NCBI GenBank assembly: GCA_016713825.1
Contig: JADJOJ010000010.1
Span: forward strand, 248,001-312,000
Reading direction: 5' to 3'
Length of the DNA stretch: 64,000 bases
From: Candidatus Leptofilum gracile
GTDB lineage: Bacteria > Chloroflexota > Anaerolineae > Promineifilales > Promineifilaceae
Shown: positions 41,973 to 51,630 of the stretch, in pieces
Layout of the letters: every line of letters starts with the position of its first letter
Numbering within the stretch: the first letter of the stretch is position 1
The notes under the pieces: generated by a model
What the model was told of the DNA's origin: nothing
Databases searched by the model: none
What the model saw: the letters and a program-made list of their open reading frames with translations, nothing else
Translations under genes and position numbers: made by a program

Positions 41973-44900
41973 TCATGCACCGTCAAGTACTTTTTCGGTG
42001 GTGACGATGGCATAAGGGATGCCGGCTTCATTGCTCAGGAGCGAGGTTGTGAGCCAAATGTTGAGGGAACGGCCGTCTTTTGTAAGCCGCTTCGTTTTAT
42101 ACGATTCTGTTTTGCCAAGAGAAAGCAGGGTAGCCAATTCCGCCAGGGCAGATTCCTGATCATCTGCGGCGATGCGATCCCGCTCATTGAGCCTAAGCGC
42201 CTCAGCTGCCGTCCAGCCATAAATTTTTTCGGCGGCCGGGTTCCAGGCGGTAATATTCCCTTGTAAATCGTGGACAATAATGGCATCGTTGGCATCTCGC
42301 ACAACAGCAACGAGCTGTTCTAAAGATTCAGCATGTTTCAGGCGGGTTATATCAACAAAGGTGATCACTGCGCCTTCAATCACATTGTCCAGGGTACGGT
42401 AGGGGCGAATGCTCAACACGAACCATTCACCCGATGTTGTCTGCACTTCTACTTCTTTGCCCACCAATGTGTCTAGCACCTGCTGAATATCACGCGCCAA
42501 CTGATCGTACGCCACTAAATTGGACATGATGTGGTGTACCGGTCGCCCGATGTCGGTTTTAATCAGGTTGATGAGCTTGGTGACGGTTGGCGTGAAGCGC
42601 ATAATCTGAAGGTCTAAATCCACAAAGATGGTGCCAATGCCGGTACCTGCCAGCAGATTGTTCATATCATTATTGGTGCGCGATAAATCGGCTACTTTTT
42701 GTTGGAGTTCGGCATTGACGGTGGCCAACTCTTCATTTACCGATTGCAACTCTTCTTTGGAGGTTTCTAGCTCTTCATTGGTTGATTGCAGCTCTTCGTT
42801 GACCGATTGCAGCTCTTCGTTGGTCGATTTTAGCTCCTCATTGGCCGTGTTCATCTCTTCCTGGGTGGATTGCAGGTATTCTTCTTTTGCGTGCAGGGCT
42901 TGCTCTAGTTCGGCAATGCGGGCCGCTGCCTCTGTGGTAATTTCAGCGGATGGGGCAACGGCCGTTTCATCCACCGGAGTCGTCATCGGTGCAAGCTGTT
43001 CAATCAAGGTGACCAGGTAAAGGTTAGCTCCTCGCGGGTTGGTATTTGTTTTGTGGGGGGATAACGGCCGTATCGTCAAAGCAACTTCAGTTGAATCACC
43101 ATTGTTTTTTACCCGAATGCCTGCATGATGCACAACCTCACCGTGGGAGACCGCTCGTTGCAAATAGATGGTGAGCGGGCGGCGCAGCCCTTCCCGCGCC
43201 ATTGCCACAATGTTCATCCCCGCTTCCCCAGGCGATGGCTCTAAATATTTGCCGGTACGGCCATGAATATACAAAATTTCGCCCAACGAATTGACCAATA
43301 CGCTCACGGGCGCATACGCTTGTAGCAGTGCCTGCTCAGTTAATTCCCGCAGGGGTAGGTGTGGGTCTACAGGCAGTTTTGCTGATGAGGAGGGGGTGGC
43401 CATTGCTTTTGTCCTTTCCGGTGTAAAGTAACTGAGGTTAGAAACGGCCGTTGCCACACCCGCATCCTTCCGTATAAATAACTTCCATTTGCGATCCAGC
43501 ACATCAAAAAGCGATAAAAACTCGCCAATCGTTTCTGAATTTCCCAAAAACAACAGCCCACCCGGCGCAAGCGCATAATGAAAAAGCGGAATCAACTTTT
43601 TCTGCAACGATGCATTCAAATAAATAAGCAAGTTGCGGCAGCTTATTAAATCAAGCCGCGAGAAAGGCGGGTCTTGAATCAAATTTTGCTCAGAAAAGAT
43701 GAGCATGTCCCGGATGTTCTTCTGAATTTGATACCCTGCACCATCTGGCGTTTTGCTAAAGAAGCGCCCCAACCGTTCAGCCGAAACATCGGCCTTAATG
43801 CTGGCCGGGAAAATCCCCTGCCGCGCCTGCCCAATCGCCTCTGGATCAATATCTGTTGCAAACAGCTGCACCTTAAAATGCTGCCTTAGCGCCTCCATCT
43901 TTTCTTGTAGAAGAATAGCAATAGAGTACGCCTCCTCGCCGGTGGAGCAGCCTGGAACCCAAATGCGAATAGGATCCCCAGACGCCTTGTTGGCAAAAAT
44001 GCGAGGGATTGCTTGCGATTCCAACGCGGCAAAAGCGTCATGGTCCCGAAAAAAGCTTGTTACCCCAATAAGCACATCCTGAAACAGCGCCTGAATTTCC
44101 TTCGGTGACTGCTGCAAAAAGCGAACATATTCATCGATCTGGTCAATATGTTGCAAAGCCATGCGTCGCTCAATGCGGCGAATTATGGTGCTTCGTTTGT
44201 ACTGCGAAAAATCATTGCCATTGGCCGCCCGCAGCAGGATGAATACCTTATTCAAAGAATCTTCCACAGTCGCCGGAGCCGCGACCTTCGGTAATCGCTG
44301 TCTGCCAAAAATCCGTGATGTGTAAGCCAAAAGTTGGGCGGGCATTTGGGCTGGCGGCAGCACAAAATCAACCAGTTTGGTCGCGATGGCGCTCCGGGGC
44401 ATGCCGTCGTATTCAGTAGATTCAGGTGTTTGGGCAATGACCAGGCCGCCTTCCCCTTTTATGGCCCGAATGCCTAAGGTGCCATCGCTGCCAGTGCCAG
44501 ACAGCACAATGCCAATTGCCCGTTCTCGTTGATCTTGAGCCAGCGAGCGGAAGAAAAAATTGATGGGTAACCAGCCGCCAGCTTCTTTGATGGGATCGAG
44601 CAAATGCAATTTGCCATCAAAAAGAGCCAGGTCCCGATTTGGGGGAATAATGTAAACTGTGTTTGGTTGAACCCGCAATCCATCTTCCACTTCAAAAACC
44701 GGCATACTGGTGTATTCTTGAATGAGTTCGCGCAGGATGCTTTTGTAGTCGCGGGCCAGGTGCTGTACCAAAATAAAAGCCATGCCAGGGTCAAAATTAT
44801 TGGGCATCGCTTTGAAAAAATCGGCAAAAGCAGCCAACCCACCCGCCGATGCGCCTAAACCAACGATGGGAAACCGAACCTTTTCTATTTGGCCGGCGGG

Positions 44901-45062
44901 GATATTATCTGGCTGTTGATCAGATTGGGCGTTTGGTTTTTCTGGCTCTTTATCCGGAAGTTTGCGCTGCTTTTTTTTCGTCACATCTTGCCATTCCATT
45001 CGAGCAAAATTATTTAATGATGCTATATTCTGTGTCGCAAAACTGGCGTACAACCAGCTCAC
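41973..45062 (-). CDS. CheB-CheR-PAS fusion protein
   Basis: 1,029 residues. CheB methylesterase ~65-255 (GLGASAGGLAAF with the catalytic Ser; PPNRDLALFDG; SGTGSDGTLGIRAIKGEGG). CheR methyltransferase ~270-530 (TSFFRDHDAF, then VPGCSTGEEAYSIAILL for SAM binding, and LISCRNLLIYL). A PAS domain ~590-690 and a repeated coiled coil follow (EELKSTNEELQSVNEELQS, ~720-790), then two PAS domains to the end. These fusions modify receptors or themselves in signalling not tied to a flagellar motor, and no other che gene is here. A start at M22 (44999) is possible. Confidence 0.95.
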   Translation of the reverse strand: MSWLYASFATQNIASLNNFARMEWQDVTKKKQRKLPDKEPEKPNAQSDQQPDNIPAGQIEKVRFPIVGLGASAGGLAAFADFFKAMPNNFDPGMAFILVQHLARDYKSILRELIQEYTSMPVFEVEDGLRVQPNTVYIIPPNRDLALFDGKLHLLDPIKEAGGWLPINFFFRSLAQDQRERAIGIVLSGTGSDGTLGIRAIKGEGGLVIAQTPESTEYDGMPRSAIATKLVDFVLPPAQMPAQLLAYTSRIFGRQRLPKVAAPATVEDSLNKVFILLRAANGNDFSQYKRSTIIRRIERRMALQHIDQIDEYVRFLQQSPKEIQALFQDVLIGVTSFFRDHDAFAALESQAIPRIFANKASGDPIRIWVPGCSTGEEAYSIAILLQEKMEALRQHFKVQLFATDIDPEAIGQARQGIFPASIKADVSAERLGRFFSKTPDGAGYQIQKNIRDMLIFSEQNLIQDPPFSRLDLISCRNLLIYLNASLQKKLIPLFHYALAPGGLLFLGNSETIGEFLSLFDVLDRKWKLFIRKDAGVATAVSNLSYFTPERTKAMATPSSSAKLPVDPHLPLRELTEQALLQAYAPVSVLVNSLGEILYIHGRTGKYLEPSPGEAGMNIVAMAREGLRRPLTIYLQRAVSHGEVVHHAGIRVKNNGDSTEVALTIRPLSPHKTNTNPRGANLYLVTLIEQLAPMTTPVDETAVAPSAEITTEAAARIAELEQALHAKEEYLQSTQEEMNTANEELKSTNEELQSVNEELQSTNEELETSKEELQSVNEELATVNAELQQKVADLSRTNNDMNNLLAGTGIGTIFVDLDLQIMRFTPTVTKLINLIKTDIGRPVHHIMSNLVAYDQLARDIQQVLDTLVGKEVEVQTTSGEWFVLSIRPYRTLDNVIEGAVITFVDITRLKHAESLEQLVAVVRDANDAIIVHDLQGNITAWNPAAEKIYGWTAAEALRLNERDRIAADDQESALAELATLLSLGKTESYKTKRLTKDGRSLNIWLTTSLLSNEAGIPYAIVTTEKVLDGA

Positions 45063-45229
45063 GTTCCGGCTGTGAAATGCTTTTTCGCATGGATGATTGG
45101 TGCCTGATTCATCACTTTTCTAGATAATCATTGCCCCGCATAGTTGCCTGAGCACGATGGTGAAAGTATACAATAAATAGTGACACCGTGCCTGAATTCT
45201 GAGAGGAAACGCCAGGGAGTAAACCGATT

Positions 45230-45664
45230 ATGAACCAAGCCATTATCCACATTGCCCTCGTCGTGCGGGAGTATGATGAGGCAATTGCTTTTTACACCGA
45301 AAAGCTCAACTTCAGCCTCATCGAAGACAGCTACCAGCCGGAGCAGGACAAGCGCTGGGTGGTGGTGGCCCCGCCCGGCGGCGGCGGCACCATGCTGCTG
45401 CTGGCCCGCGCCTCCAAACCGGAGCAAGAGCCATTCATTGGCAACCAGACCGGCGGGCGCGTGTTCCTCTTCCTGCACACCGACGACTTTTGGCGTGATT
45501 ACGAAGCGATGCAGGCCAAAGGTATCCAGTTCATTCGTGAACCGAAGGAAGCGGAGTACGGCACCGTCGCCGTTTTTGCCGATTTGTACGGTAATTTGTG
45601 GGATTTGCTTCAGCTGAAAACGGGGCATCCCATCGTGCAGCGATTAATGGAAAAGGAGGATTGA
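45230..45664 (+). CDS. VOC-family protein (glyoxalase/bleomycin-resistance fold)
   Basis: 144 residues. Two beta-alpha-beta-beta-beta modules with metal-type His in QAIIHIALVV and a late E in GTVAVFADLYGNLWDLLQ. This matches the DUF1428/extradiol-dioxygenase-like group often annotated as lactoylglutathione-lyase-related; the reaction is unknown. The phosphoesterase gene starts 4 bases after its stop, so they are one unit. The divergent promoter region is 45063-45229. Confidence 0.88.
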   Translation: MNQAIIHIALVVREYDEAIAFYTEKLNFSLIEDSYQPEQDKRWVVVAPPGGGGTMLLLARASKPEQEPFIGNQTGGRVFLFLHTDDFWRDYEAMQAKGIQFIREPKEAEYGTVAVFADLYGNLWDLLQLKTGHPIVQRLMEKED

Positions 45665-45668
45665 GTAG

Positions 45669-46427
45669 ATGCGAATTGCGGCCGTTTACGATATTCACGG
45701 AAATTTGCCAGCCTTAGAAGCAGTTTTGAGCGAAATTGTGAAAGAGTCAGTCGATTGTATTGTGGTGGGTGGAGATGTCGTTGCTGGCCCGCTGCCCAAT
45801 GAATCCTTGCAGCTTTTGCAAAGCCTGGACATCCCCACACAGTTCATTCGCGGCAATGCAGAGTCTGAGCTGCTGCGCCATTTGGCTGGGGAACCGCCCG
45901 GCGGCCTTTCTGAGCGGGCTAACGAGGAAGCGCGGTGGGTAGCCGAGGTTTTGAGCCCAGAAAACAAACAGTTTGTCGCCAGTTGGGGGCAGACGGTTCG
46001 TTTGCTTGTGACTGGCTGGGGCCATGTTTTGTTTTGCCACGCCACGCCCCACAGCGACATCACTGTTTTTACAAAACTGACGCCAGAAGAAAAGCTCCAC
46101 CCCCTATTTGCACCTGTTTCTGAATCGGTTGTGATTTGCGGACACACGCATATGCAGTTTGACCGCAAAATAGGAAACAAGCGCGTGCTGAATGCGGGCA
46201 GCGTGGGGATGCCGTTTGGAGACACGGGGGCGTATTGGTTGTTGCTTGATAGCGAAGTTACATTCAGACACACACAATACGACCTTACTGAAGCGGCCGT
46301 TCGCATCCAGCAATCCAGCTACCCCCACGCCGAAGCGTTTGCGGCCAACAATGTTTTGCAATCACCAACGGAAACACAGGCTTTGGCATTTCTCTCGCAG
46401 TTGGAGGCGGCGCAAGCAGCAATTTAG
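45669..46427 (+). CDS. Metallophosphoesterase (YfcE/ApaH-like)
   Basis: 252 residues. The calcineurin-like motifs are visible: D8xH10 in YDIHGN, GGDVVAGP, FIRGNAE (GNxE in place of GNHD), FCHATPH, and CGHTHMQFDRKIGNKRVLNAGSVGMPFG. It would hydrolyse phosphodiester or phosphomonoester bonds with a di-metal centre. It follows the VOC gene at 4 bases and precedes the ABC exporter by 41 bases on the same strand. Confidence 0.92.
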   Translation: MRIAAVYDIHGNLPALEAVLSEIVKESVDCIVVGGDVVAGPLPNESLQLLQSLDIPTQFIRGNAESELLRHLAGEPPGGLSERANEEARWVAEVLSPENKQFVASWGQTVRLLVTGWGHVLFCHATPHSDITVFTKLTPEEKLHPLFAPVSESVVICGHTHMQFDRKIGNKRVLNAGSVGMPFGDTGAYWLLLDSEVTFRHTQYDLTEAAVRIQQSSYPHAEAFAANNVLQSPTETQALAFLSQLEAAQAAI

Positions 46428-46468
46428 GTATTCTTGCCAAAACTTTTTTTCGTGATACGTTCCCCTTT

Positions 46469-48280
46469 ATGACATCAATCAACACAACTTTAGAACCGCC
46501 CGAAGTGCCGGTGGTGGAACGGGGCAACCGGGACACCTGGCGCATTTTGTGGCGGGCGTTTGGCTATTTACGGCCGTATCGCTCCCTCGTCATTGGCACC
46601 TACTTCACCATGGTCGTCATTGGGGTACTCAGCCTCATCATCCCCCAATTTATCCGGCTCATCATCGACCGGGGCATTCGCCAGCAGGAGATTGGCTTTT
46701 TGGGCTGGTCGGTGCTGGCGCTGCTGGGGCTGACGTTCATCAAAGGCATCTTCACCTACTTCCAGGGGCGCTGGACCGAGGTGGCCTCGCAAACCGTGGC
46801 CTACGACCTGCGCAACGCCATCCAGAACAAGCTCACCGTGCTGCCCTTCTCCTACCACGACCGTACCGAGACGGGCCAGCTGCTCTCCCGCGCTATTCAG
46901 GATGTGGAGCGCATTCGCTTCCTCACCGGGCGGGCGGCGTTTCGCATCATCGACGGCGCGTTTTTGCTGGTGACAACGGCCGTTGTCCTCTTCACCATGA
47001 GCCCCAACCTGGCGCTGCTGGTGATGCTCACCCTGCCGCTGCTGCTGTGGCGCTCGCTCAGCTTTGGCCGCCGCTTTCGCCCGCTGTCGTTAGCGATTCA
47101 GGACCAGCTGGCGGTGCTCACCACCACGCTGGAGCAAAATTTGCGCGGGGCGCGGGTGGTGAAGGCGTTTGCCCAGGAGGATGCGGAAATCGGCCGTTTC
47201 CTCACCCAAAACGAACGCTGGTTTTCTCTCTCGGCGCTCTCGTCCCGCCTGCAAGCGATTAACATTCCTATGATGGATTTGATTGCCAACCTGGGCACCG
47301 TGGCCGTGATTGGCTACGGCGGCTGGCTGGTAACGCAAGAGGCGCTGACCTTGGGCGAATTGGTGGCCTTCACCACCTACCTGGGCCAGCTCACCACGCC
47401 AGTGCGCCGCATCGGGCTGGTGCTGCCCGCCATCATCATGGCTTCCGCCTCCGGCGAGCGCATCTTCGAAATCCTCGACCAGATTCCCGACGTGAAAGAC
47501 GCGCCAGACGCCGTTGCTCTGCCCAAAATCAAGGGCCAGGTGCAGTTTGATGATGTCTCCTTTGGCTACCTGAAGCGGCATCGGGTGCTGCAAAACATCA
47601 GTTTTGCCGCCGCGCCGGGGCAGGTAGTTGCTCTGCTGGGGGCGACCGGTTCCGGCAAATCCACCATCATGAATTTGCTGCCGCGCTTTTATGACCCGAC
47701 CGGCGGGCGGGTGCTGGTGGATGGCCACGATTTGCGCCAGATCAAGCTGGCCTCCTTGCGCAGCCAGATGGGCATTGTGCTGCAAGAGACGACGCTGTTT
47801 GCCGCCACCATCGGCGAAAACATCGCCTTTAGCCATCCGGACGCCAGCGACGAGGAGATTATCGCCGCCGCCCAAGCGGCCCAGGCGCACGACTTCATCA
47901 GCCAGCTGCCGGACGGGTACGAGACGCACGTGGGCGAGCGGGGGGTGACGCTTTCTGGCGGGCAGAAGCAACGCATCGCCATTGCCCGGGCTCTGCTGGC
48001 CAATCCGGCCATCCTCATTTTGGACGACGCCACGGCCAGCGTAGATACACAAACGGAGCGGTTGATTCAGACGGCGCTGGGCAATTTGATGAACGGCCGT
48101 ACCACCTTCGTCATCGCCCACCGCCTGAGCACCGTGCGCCGCGCCGACCTGATTCTGGTGCTGGAAAAAGGGCAGATCGTGGCTCGCGGCACGCATGAGG
48201 AACTGCTGGCCCAATCGAGCCATTACCAGGAGATATATAACAAGCAGTTACGGCCGCAGGAACGAGAAGTGATTAAGTGA
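46469..48280 (+). CDS. ABC exporter half-transporter A (degenerate Walker B)
   Basis: 603 residues: an N-terminal membrane domain (~40-330, six segments) and a nucleotide-binding domain. Walker A GATGSGKST (~390) and signature LSGGQKQR (~495) are normal. Walker B reads ILILDDATASVDT, with D in place of the catalytic Glu. The partner gene has the reverse pattern, so the two form a heterodimeric exporter with one weak ATP site. Lipid, drug or peptide export cannot be told apart. Confidence 0.95.
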   Translation: MTSINTTLEPPEVPVVERGNRDTWRILWRAFGYLRPYRSLVIGTYFTMVVIGVLSLIIPQFIRLIIDRGIRQQEIGFLGWSVLALLGLTFIKGIFTYFQGRWTEVASQTVAYDLRNAIQNKLTVLPFSYHDRTETGQLLSRAIQDVERIRFLTGRAAFRIIDGAFLLVTTAVVLFTMSPNLALLVMLTLPLLLWRSLSFGRRFRPLSLAIQDQLAVLTTTLEQNLRGARVVKAFAQEDAEIGRFLTQNERWFSLSALSSRLQAINIPMMDLIANLGTVAVIGYGGWLVTQEALTLGELVAFTTYLGQLTTPVRRIGLVLPAIIMASASGERIFEILDQIPDVKDAPDAVALPKIKGQVQFDDVSFGYLKRHRVLQNISFAAAPGQVVALLGATGSGKSTIMNLLPRFYDPTGGRVLVDGHDLRQIKLASLRSQMGIVLQETTLFAATIGENIAFSHPDASDEEIIAAAQAAQAHDFISQLPDGYETHVGERGVTLSGGQKQRIAIARALLANPAILILDDATASVDTQTERLIQTALGNLMNGRTTFVIAHRLSTVRRADLILVLEKGQIVARGTHEELLAQSSHYQEIYNKQLRPQEREVIK

Positions 48281-48284
48281 TTGA

Positions 48285-48385
48285 GTTTTCAGGTTTTCAA
48301 GTGAACAAGTAACCAAGTAGCTTTTTTGAACACTTAAACACCTAAACACATAAATACTTGAACACCTGAACAGATAAAACAAAGG
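48285..48385. repeat. Low-complexity repeat between the ABC genes
   Basis: TCAGGTTTTCAAGTGAACAAGTAACCAAGT and AACACTTAAACACCTAAACAC-type units that are roughly complementary to one another (both described by their start; the whole element is 48285-48385). It is another small dispersed palindromic repeat and lies inside an operon without a gene. Confidence 0.7.
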
Positions 48386-48391
48386 TTTTCT

Positions 48392-50221
48392 ATGAGTTTT
48401 TCAATTGGATCAACAAGCCCCAACATGGGGCCGCGCGGGGCCTTGCACAGCTTTGGCCAGGAAAAAGATGGCCAGCTGTTTAACCAGCGGGTGGTGGTGC
48501 GGATGCTGGCGTATTTGAAGCCATACGGCCGTTACATGCTCATCGCCATCGTTTTGATGCTGCTGGCCACCGGAACCACGCTGCTGGTGCCCTACCTGAT
48601 GAAGATCGCCATCGACGAAACGATTGCCCAGGGGGATACCGACGGCCTGATTCGCGTAGCCAGCTACATTGCCGGGTCGTTTGTGCTGCTGTATGTCGCC
48701 TCGGCCGGGCAGCGCTATTTGTTGGGTTGGGTAGGGCAGCGGGTGCTGGCCAATTTGCGCGAGCATATGTTCCGACACCTCCAGGCGCTGCCGCTGGCGT
48801 ACCACGACACCCACATCGTCGGCGTCACCGTCTCGCGGGTGATGAACGACGTGGCGGTGATCAACGATTTGCTGTCGCAGGGGCTGGTGACGCTGATCGG
48901 TGATTTGCTGGTGCTGATCGGCATCATCATCGTCATGCTGTCGATGAGTCCGCGATTGGCGCTGATCACCTTCACCGTGCTGCCGCTGATGGTGCTGGTG
49001 ACGGTGCTGTTCTCGCGCCGGGCCAAGGTGGCGTTCCGGCGCACGCGCTCCAGCGTGGCCGCCGTGGTGGGCGATTTGGCGGAGGGCATTGCCGGGATGC
49101 GCGTCATCCAGGCGTTTGCCCAGGAAGAGGTGGCCCAGGCCCGCTTTGACGCCATCAACGAGTCAAACCGGGAGGCGCACGTGGACGCGATGTCGCTCTC
49201 CTTTGTTTTTTTGCCGTCGATTGAGTTTATGGGGATGCTGGCAACGGCCGTTGTGCTCTGGTTTGGCGGCGTGGCGGTGAGCCAGGGTGAGGTGACGCTG
49301 GGTGTGCTGGTCGCTTTTTTGGCGTACGTCACCCGCTTTTTCCAGCCGGTTCAGGAGCTGAGCCAGCTGTACACGACGATGCAGTCGGCGATGGCTGGTG
49401 GGGAGCAGGTGATTCGCCTGATCGACACCGAGCCATCCGTAGCCGACGCGCCGGACGCCAGCGAGATGCCCCGCGTGCGCGGTGAGGTCGAGCTGAAGGA
49501 CGTCTCTTTCCGCTACCGGCCAGAAACGCCGGAAGTGCTGCACGACATCAACCTGCGCATCGCCGCCGGGCAGACGGTGGCCCTGGTGGGGCCAACCGGC
49601 GCGGGCAAAAGCTCCATCGCCAACCTGATTGCCCGCTTTTACGACGCCACCGAGGGGCAGGTGCTCATCGACGGGATTGACGTGCAATCGGTGCAGCAGC
49701 AGTCGTTACGGGCGCAGACGGGCATTGTGTCGCAGGACCCGTTCCTCTTTTCCGGCACGATTGGTGACAATATTCGTTTTGGCAATGAGGCGGCGTTGGA
49801 AACGGCCGTTACTCAAGCCGCCAAACTGGCCAACGCCCACGACTTTATCGCCGCCCTGCCCGATGGCTACGAGACGCAGATTTTGGAGGGTGGGGTAAAC
49901 ATTTCGCTGGGGCAGCGGCAGCTCATCTGCATCGCCCGCGCCGTGCTGGCTGATCCGCGCCTGCTCATTCTGGACGAGGCGACGGCCAACGTGGATACGC
50001 TCACCGAGGCGCTTATTCAGGAGGCGCTGGAGCGCTTGCTGGATGGACGCACGGCGATTGTGATTGCCCACCGGCTCAGCACGATTCGTCGGGCGGATGT
50101 GATTTGTGTGGTGAGGGACGGCCGTATCGTGGAACAGGGCAGCCACGAAGCGCTGCTGATGCAGGCGGGGTTGTACCGGGAATTGTACGAACGCCAATTT
50201 GTGAATGATACGCGGGCGTAA
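48392..50221 (+). CDS. ABC exporter half-transporter B (degenerate signature)
   Basis: 609 residues: a membrane domain (~35-335) and a nucleotide-binding domain. Walker A GPTGAGKSS (~399) and Walker B LLILDEATANVDT, with the catalytic Glu, are normal. The signature reads ISLGQRQ instead of LSGGQ. In a head-to-tail dimer this signature would face the D-type Walker B of partner A, so both changes fall in one ATP site, as in TM287/288- and BmrCD-type heterodimers. Start after AAAGG. Confidence 0.95.
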   Translation: MSFSIGSTSPNMGPRGALHSFGQEKDGQLFNQRVVVRMLAYLKPYGRYMLIAIVLMLLATGTTLLVPYLMKIAIDETIAQGDTDGLIRVASYIAGSFVLLYVASAGQRYLLGWVGQRVLANLREHMFRHLQALPLAYHDTHIVGVTVSRVMNDVAVINDLLSQGLVTLIGDLLVLIGIIIVMLSMSPRLALITFTVLPLMVLVTVLFSRRAKVAFRRTRSSVAAVVGDLAEGIAGMRVIQAFAQEEVAQARFDAINESNREAHVDAMSLSFVFLPSIEFMGMLATAVVLWFGGVAVSQGEVTLGVLVAFLAYVTRFFQPVQELSQLYTTMQSAMAGGEQVIRLIDTEPSVADAPDASEMPRVRGEVELKDVSFRYRPETPEVLHDINLRIAAGQTVALVGPTGAGKSSIANLIARFYDATEGQVLIDGIDVQSVQQQSLRAQTGIVSQDPFLFSGTIGDNIRFGNEAALETAVTQAAKLANAHDFIAALPDGYETQILEGGVNISLGQRQLICIARAVLADPRLLILDEATANVDTLTEALIQEALERLLDGRTAIVIAHRLSTIRRADVICVVRDGRIVEQGSHEALLMQAGLYRELYERQFVNDTRA

Positions 50222-50227
50222 TCGAAA

Positions 50228-50296
50228 AATGTAGGGGCAGGCCCCCGTGCCTGCCCTGGTTTGGGTAGACACGGGGGTCTACCCCTACCCAATCGT
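50228..50296. repeat. GTAGGGGCAGGCCCCCGTGCC dispersed repeat
   Basis: TGTAGGGGCAGGC and CACGGGGGTCTACCCCTACC-type palindromic arms (50230-50292), a composition seen in REP-like elements of Chloroflexota and cyanobacteria. It separates ABC exporter B from the acetyltransferase gene. Confidence 0.7.
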
Positions 50297-50315
50297 CAGA
50301 TGGCAGGAAATCAAG

Positions 50316-51185
50316 ATGAAGGTCAAAATATTTAAGACACCGAATGATTTTTTGGACGCGGCGCTGGATTATCTGGAAGCGCAGGAAGTGTTGAACGGCT
50401 TGATGATTGGGCTGGCGTTTCGCCTGAGCCAAAGTGCGCCCCGGCGGCGGAATCGGCCGTTTTTGGCGGTGGTGGAAGACGGCGGCGAACTGGTTGGGGC
50501 AGCGGTGATGACGCCGCCGCGCAAACTGATTTTGTACAGCCATTTGGCGACGTGCCAGCCGGTGGTTCAGGCAGTGCGGGCGGCGCTGCAAGACGGCCGT
50601 TGGACGGTGCCGGGTGTGTTGGGGCCAGCCACTATGGCGGATGCGTGGGCGGAGATGTGGGAGGGGGAGAACGGCCGTCCTCCCCAACCCGGCATGAGGC
50701 AGCGCGTCTTTGAACTGCGGCAGGTGCAGCCCCTAAAACTGCCGCCCGGCCAGCTGCGCCTCGCCGCCGCCGACGATTTTGAGCGCGTCGTGGAATGGAT
50801 TCAGGGATTCCACGTAGACGCCAACATTCAGGATGATTCCGAATCGGCGGAGCTTTTGGCGCGGGGCAAAATGCAGAACGGCGATCTGTTTTTGTGGGAA
50901 AACGAGTCGGGTGAGCCGGTGACGATGGCGGCCAAAGCGCGACCCACGCGGCACGGCATTTCCGTCTCGCTGGTTTACACCCCCGCCGAACTGCGCGGAC
51001 GCGGCTACGCCACCGCCTGCGTCGCCACGCTCAGCCAGCAGCTGCTCGACGACGGCTACCAGTTTTGCACGCTTTTTACTGATTTGGGCAATCCGGTATC
51101 TAATCACATTTACGAGAAGATTGGGTATACGGCCGTTGCCGACTTCCATGAATACTATTTCTTTGAACACGAATCACACGAATGA
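50316..51185 (+). CDS. GNAT-family N-acetyltransferase
   Basis: 289 residues from ATG after AGGAAATC; the frame is open further upstream but only through repeat DNA. The C-terminal half is the GNAT fold with the acetyl-CoA loop in VSLVYTPAELRGRGYATACVATLSQQLLD and the C-terminal YEKIGYTAVADFHEYYF. The N-terminal half resembles the partner domain of two-domain GNATs. Substrate unknown. The last four codons run into an ACGAATCACACGAATGAA repeat. Confidence 0.9.
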   Translation: MKVKIFKTPNDFLDAALDYLEAQEVLNGLMIGLAFRLSQSAPRRRNRPFLAVVEDGGELVGAAVMTPPRKLILYSHLATCQPVVQAVRAALQDGRWTVPGVLGPATMADAWAEMWEGENGRPPQPGMRQRVFELRQVQPLKLPPGQLRLAAADDFERVVEWIQGFHVDANIQDDSESAELLARGKMQNGDLFLWENESGEPVTMAAKARPTRHGISVSLVYTPAELRGRGYATACVATLSQQLLDDGYQFCTLFTDLGNPVSNHIYEKIGYTAVADFHEYYFFEHESHE

Positions 51186-51284
51186 AACGAATGAAGGAAA
51201 AATTCGTGACCTTCGTGTGATTCGTGTCTGTTTTTATAAAGTTGACGGCCGTTTCCCCCCCAGCTATAATGCCCAGCAACAAGA

Positions 51285-51571
51285 TACACACCGACGATGA
51301 CAGAGACAAGTACGGCCGTATCAATCCCCAGAGAGTTCGCGGACGGTGCAAGCGAACGGTTGGCCAGCCGGAAATCCACTCTAGAGTCGCTGCCGAAACA
51401 AGGCAAGCCGGGTCAGCCCGTTACAGCTTTTTGAGATCGGTAATCAGTAATCGGTCGTTTGGTAATCGGTAAAAAACCGTTTACCGCTCACCGATAACCG
51501 TTCACCGGTAAACCCAGGTGGCACCACGGGCCCCCTCGTCCTGGATAATCAGACGAGGGGGCTTTTTATTG
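51285..51571 (+). promoter_or_regulatory. T-box riboswitch leader of serS
   Basis: The T-box sequence CAGGTGGCACCACGG (51515-51529) precedes a 10-bp terminator stem CCCCCTCGTC / GACGAGGGGG (51531-51561) and CTTTTT. Stem I features are present upstream (GACAGAGACAAGTA near 51297, and CCAGAGAG then GGACGGTGCAAGCGAAC near 51330-51356). Uncharged tRNA-Ser binding would favour the antiterminator and turn serS on. I could not fix the specifier codon; TCC or TCT near 51376-51383 are candidates. Positions 51432-51512 between stem I and the T-box are a dispersed palindromic repeat (GGTAATCGGTAA units). Confidence 0.85.
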
Positions 51572-51582
51572 TGCTGTAGCCT

Positions 51583-51615
51583 GATTTGGTAAATCGGGCG
51601 GCGATTTACCAAATC
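51583..51615. repeat. Perfect hairpin after the T-box terminator
   Basis: GATTTGGTAAATCG (51583-51596) pairs exactly with 51602-51615. It is one of the small palindromes dispersed in this window. Confidence 0.8.
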
Positions 51616-51630
51616 GCCCTACATTTTTGG

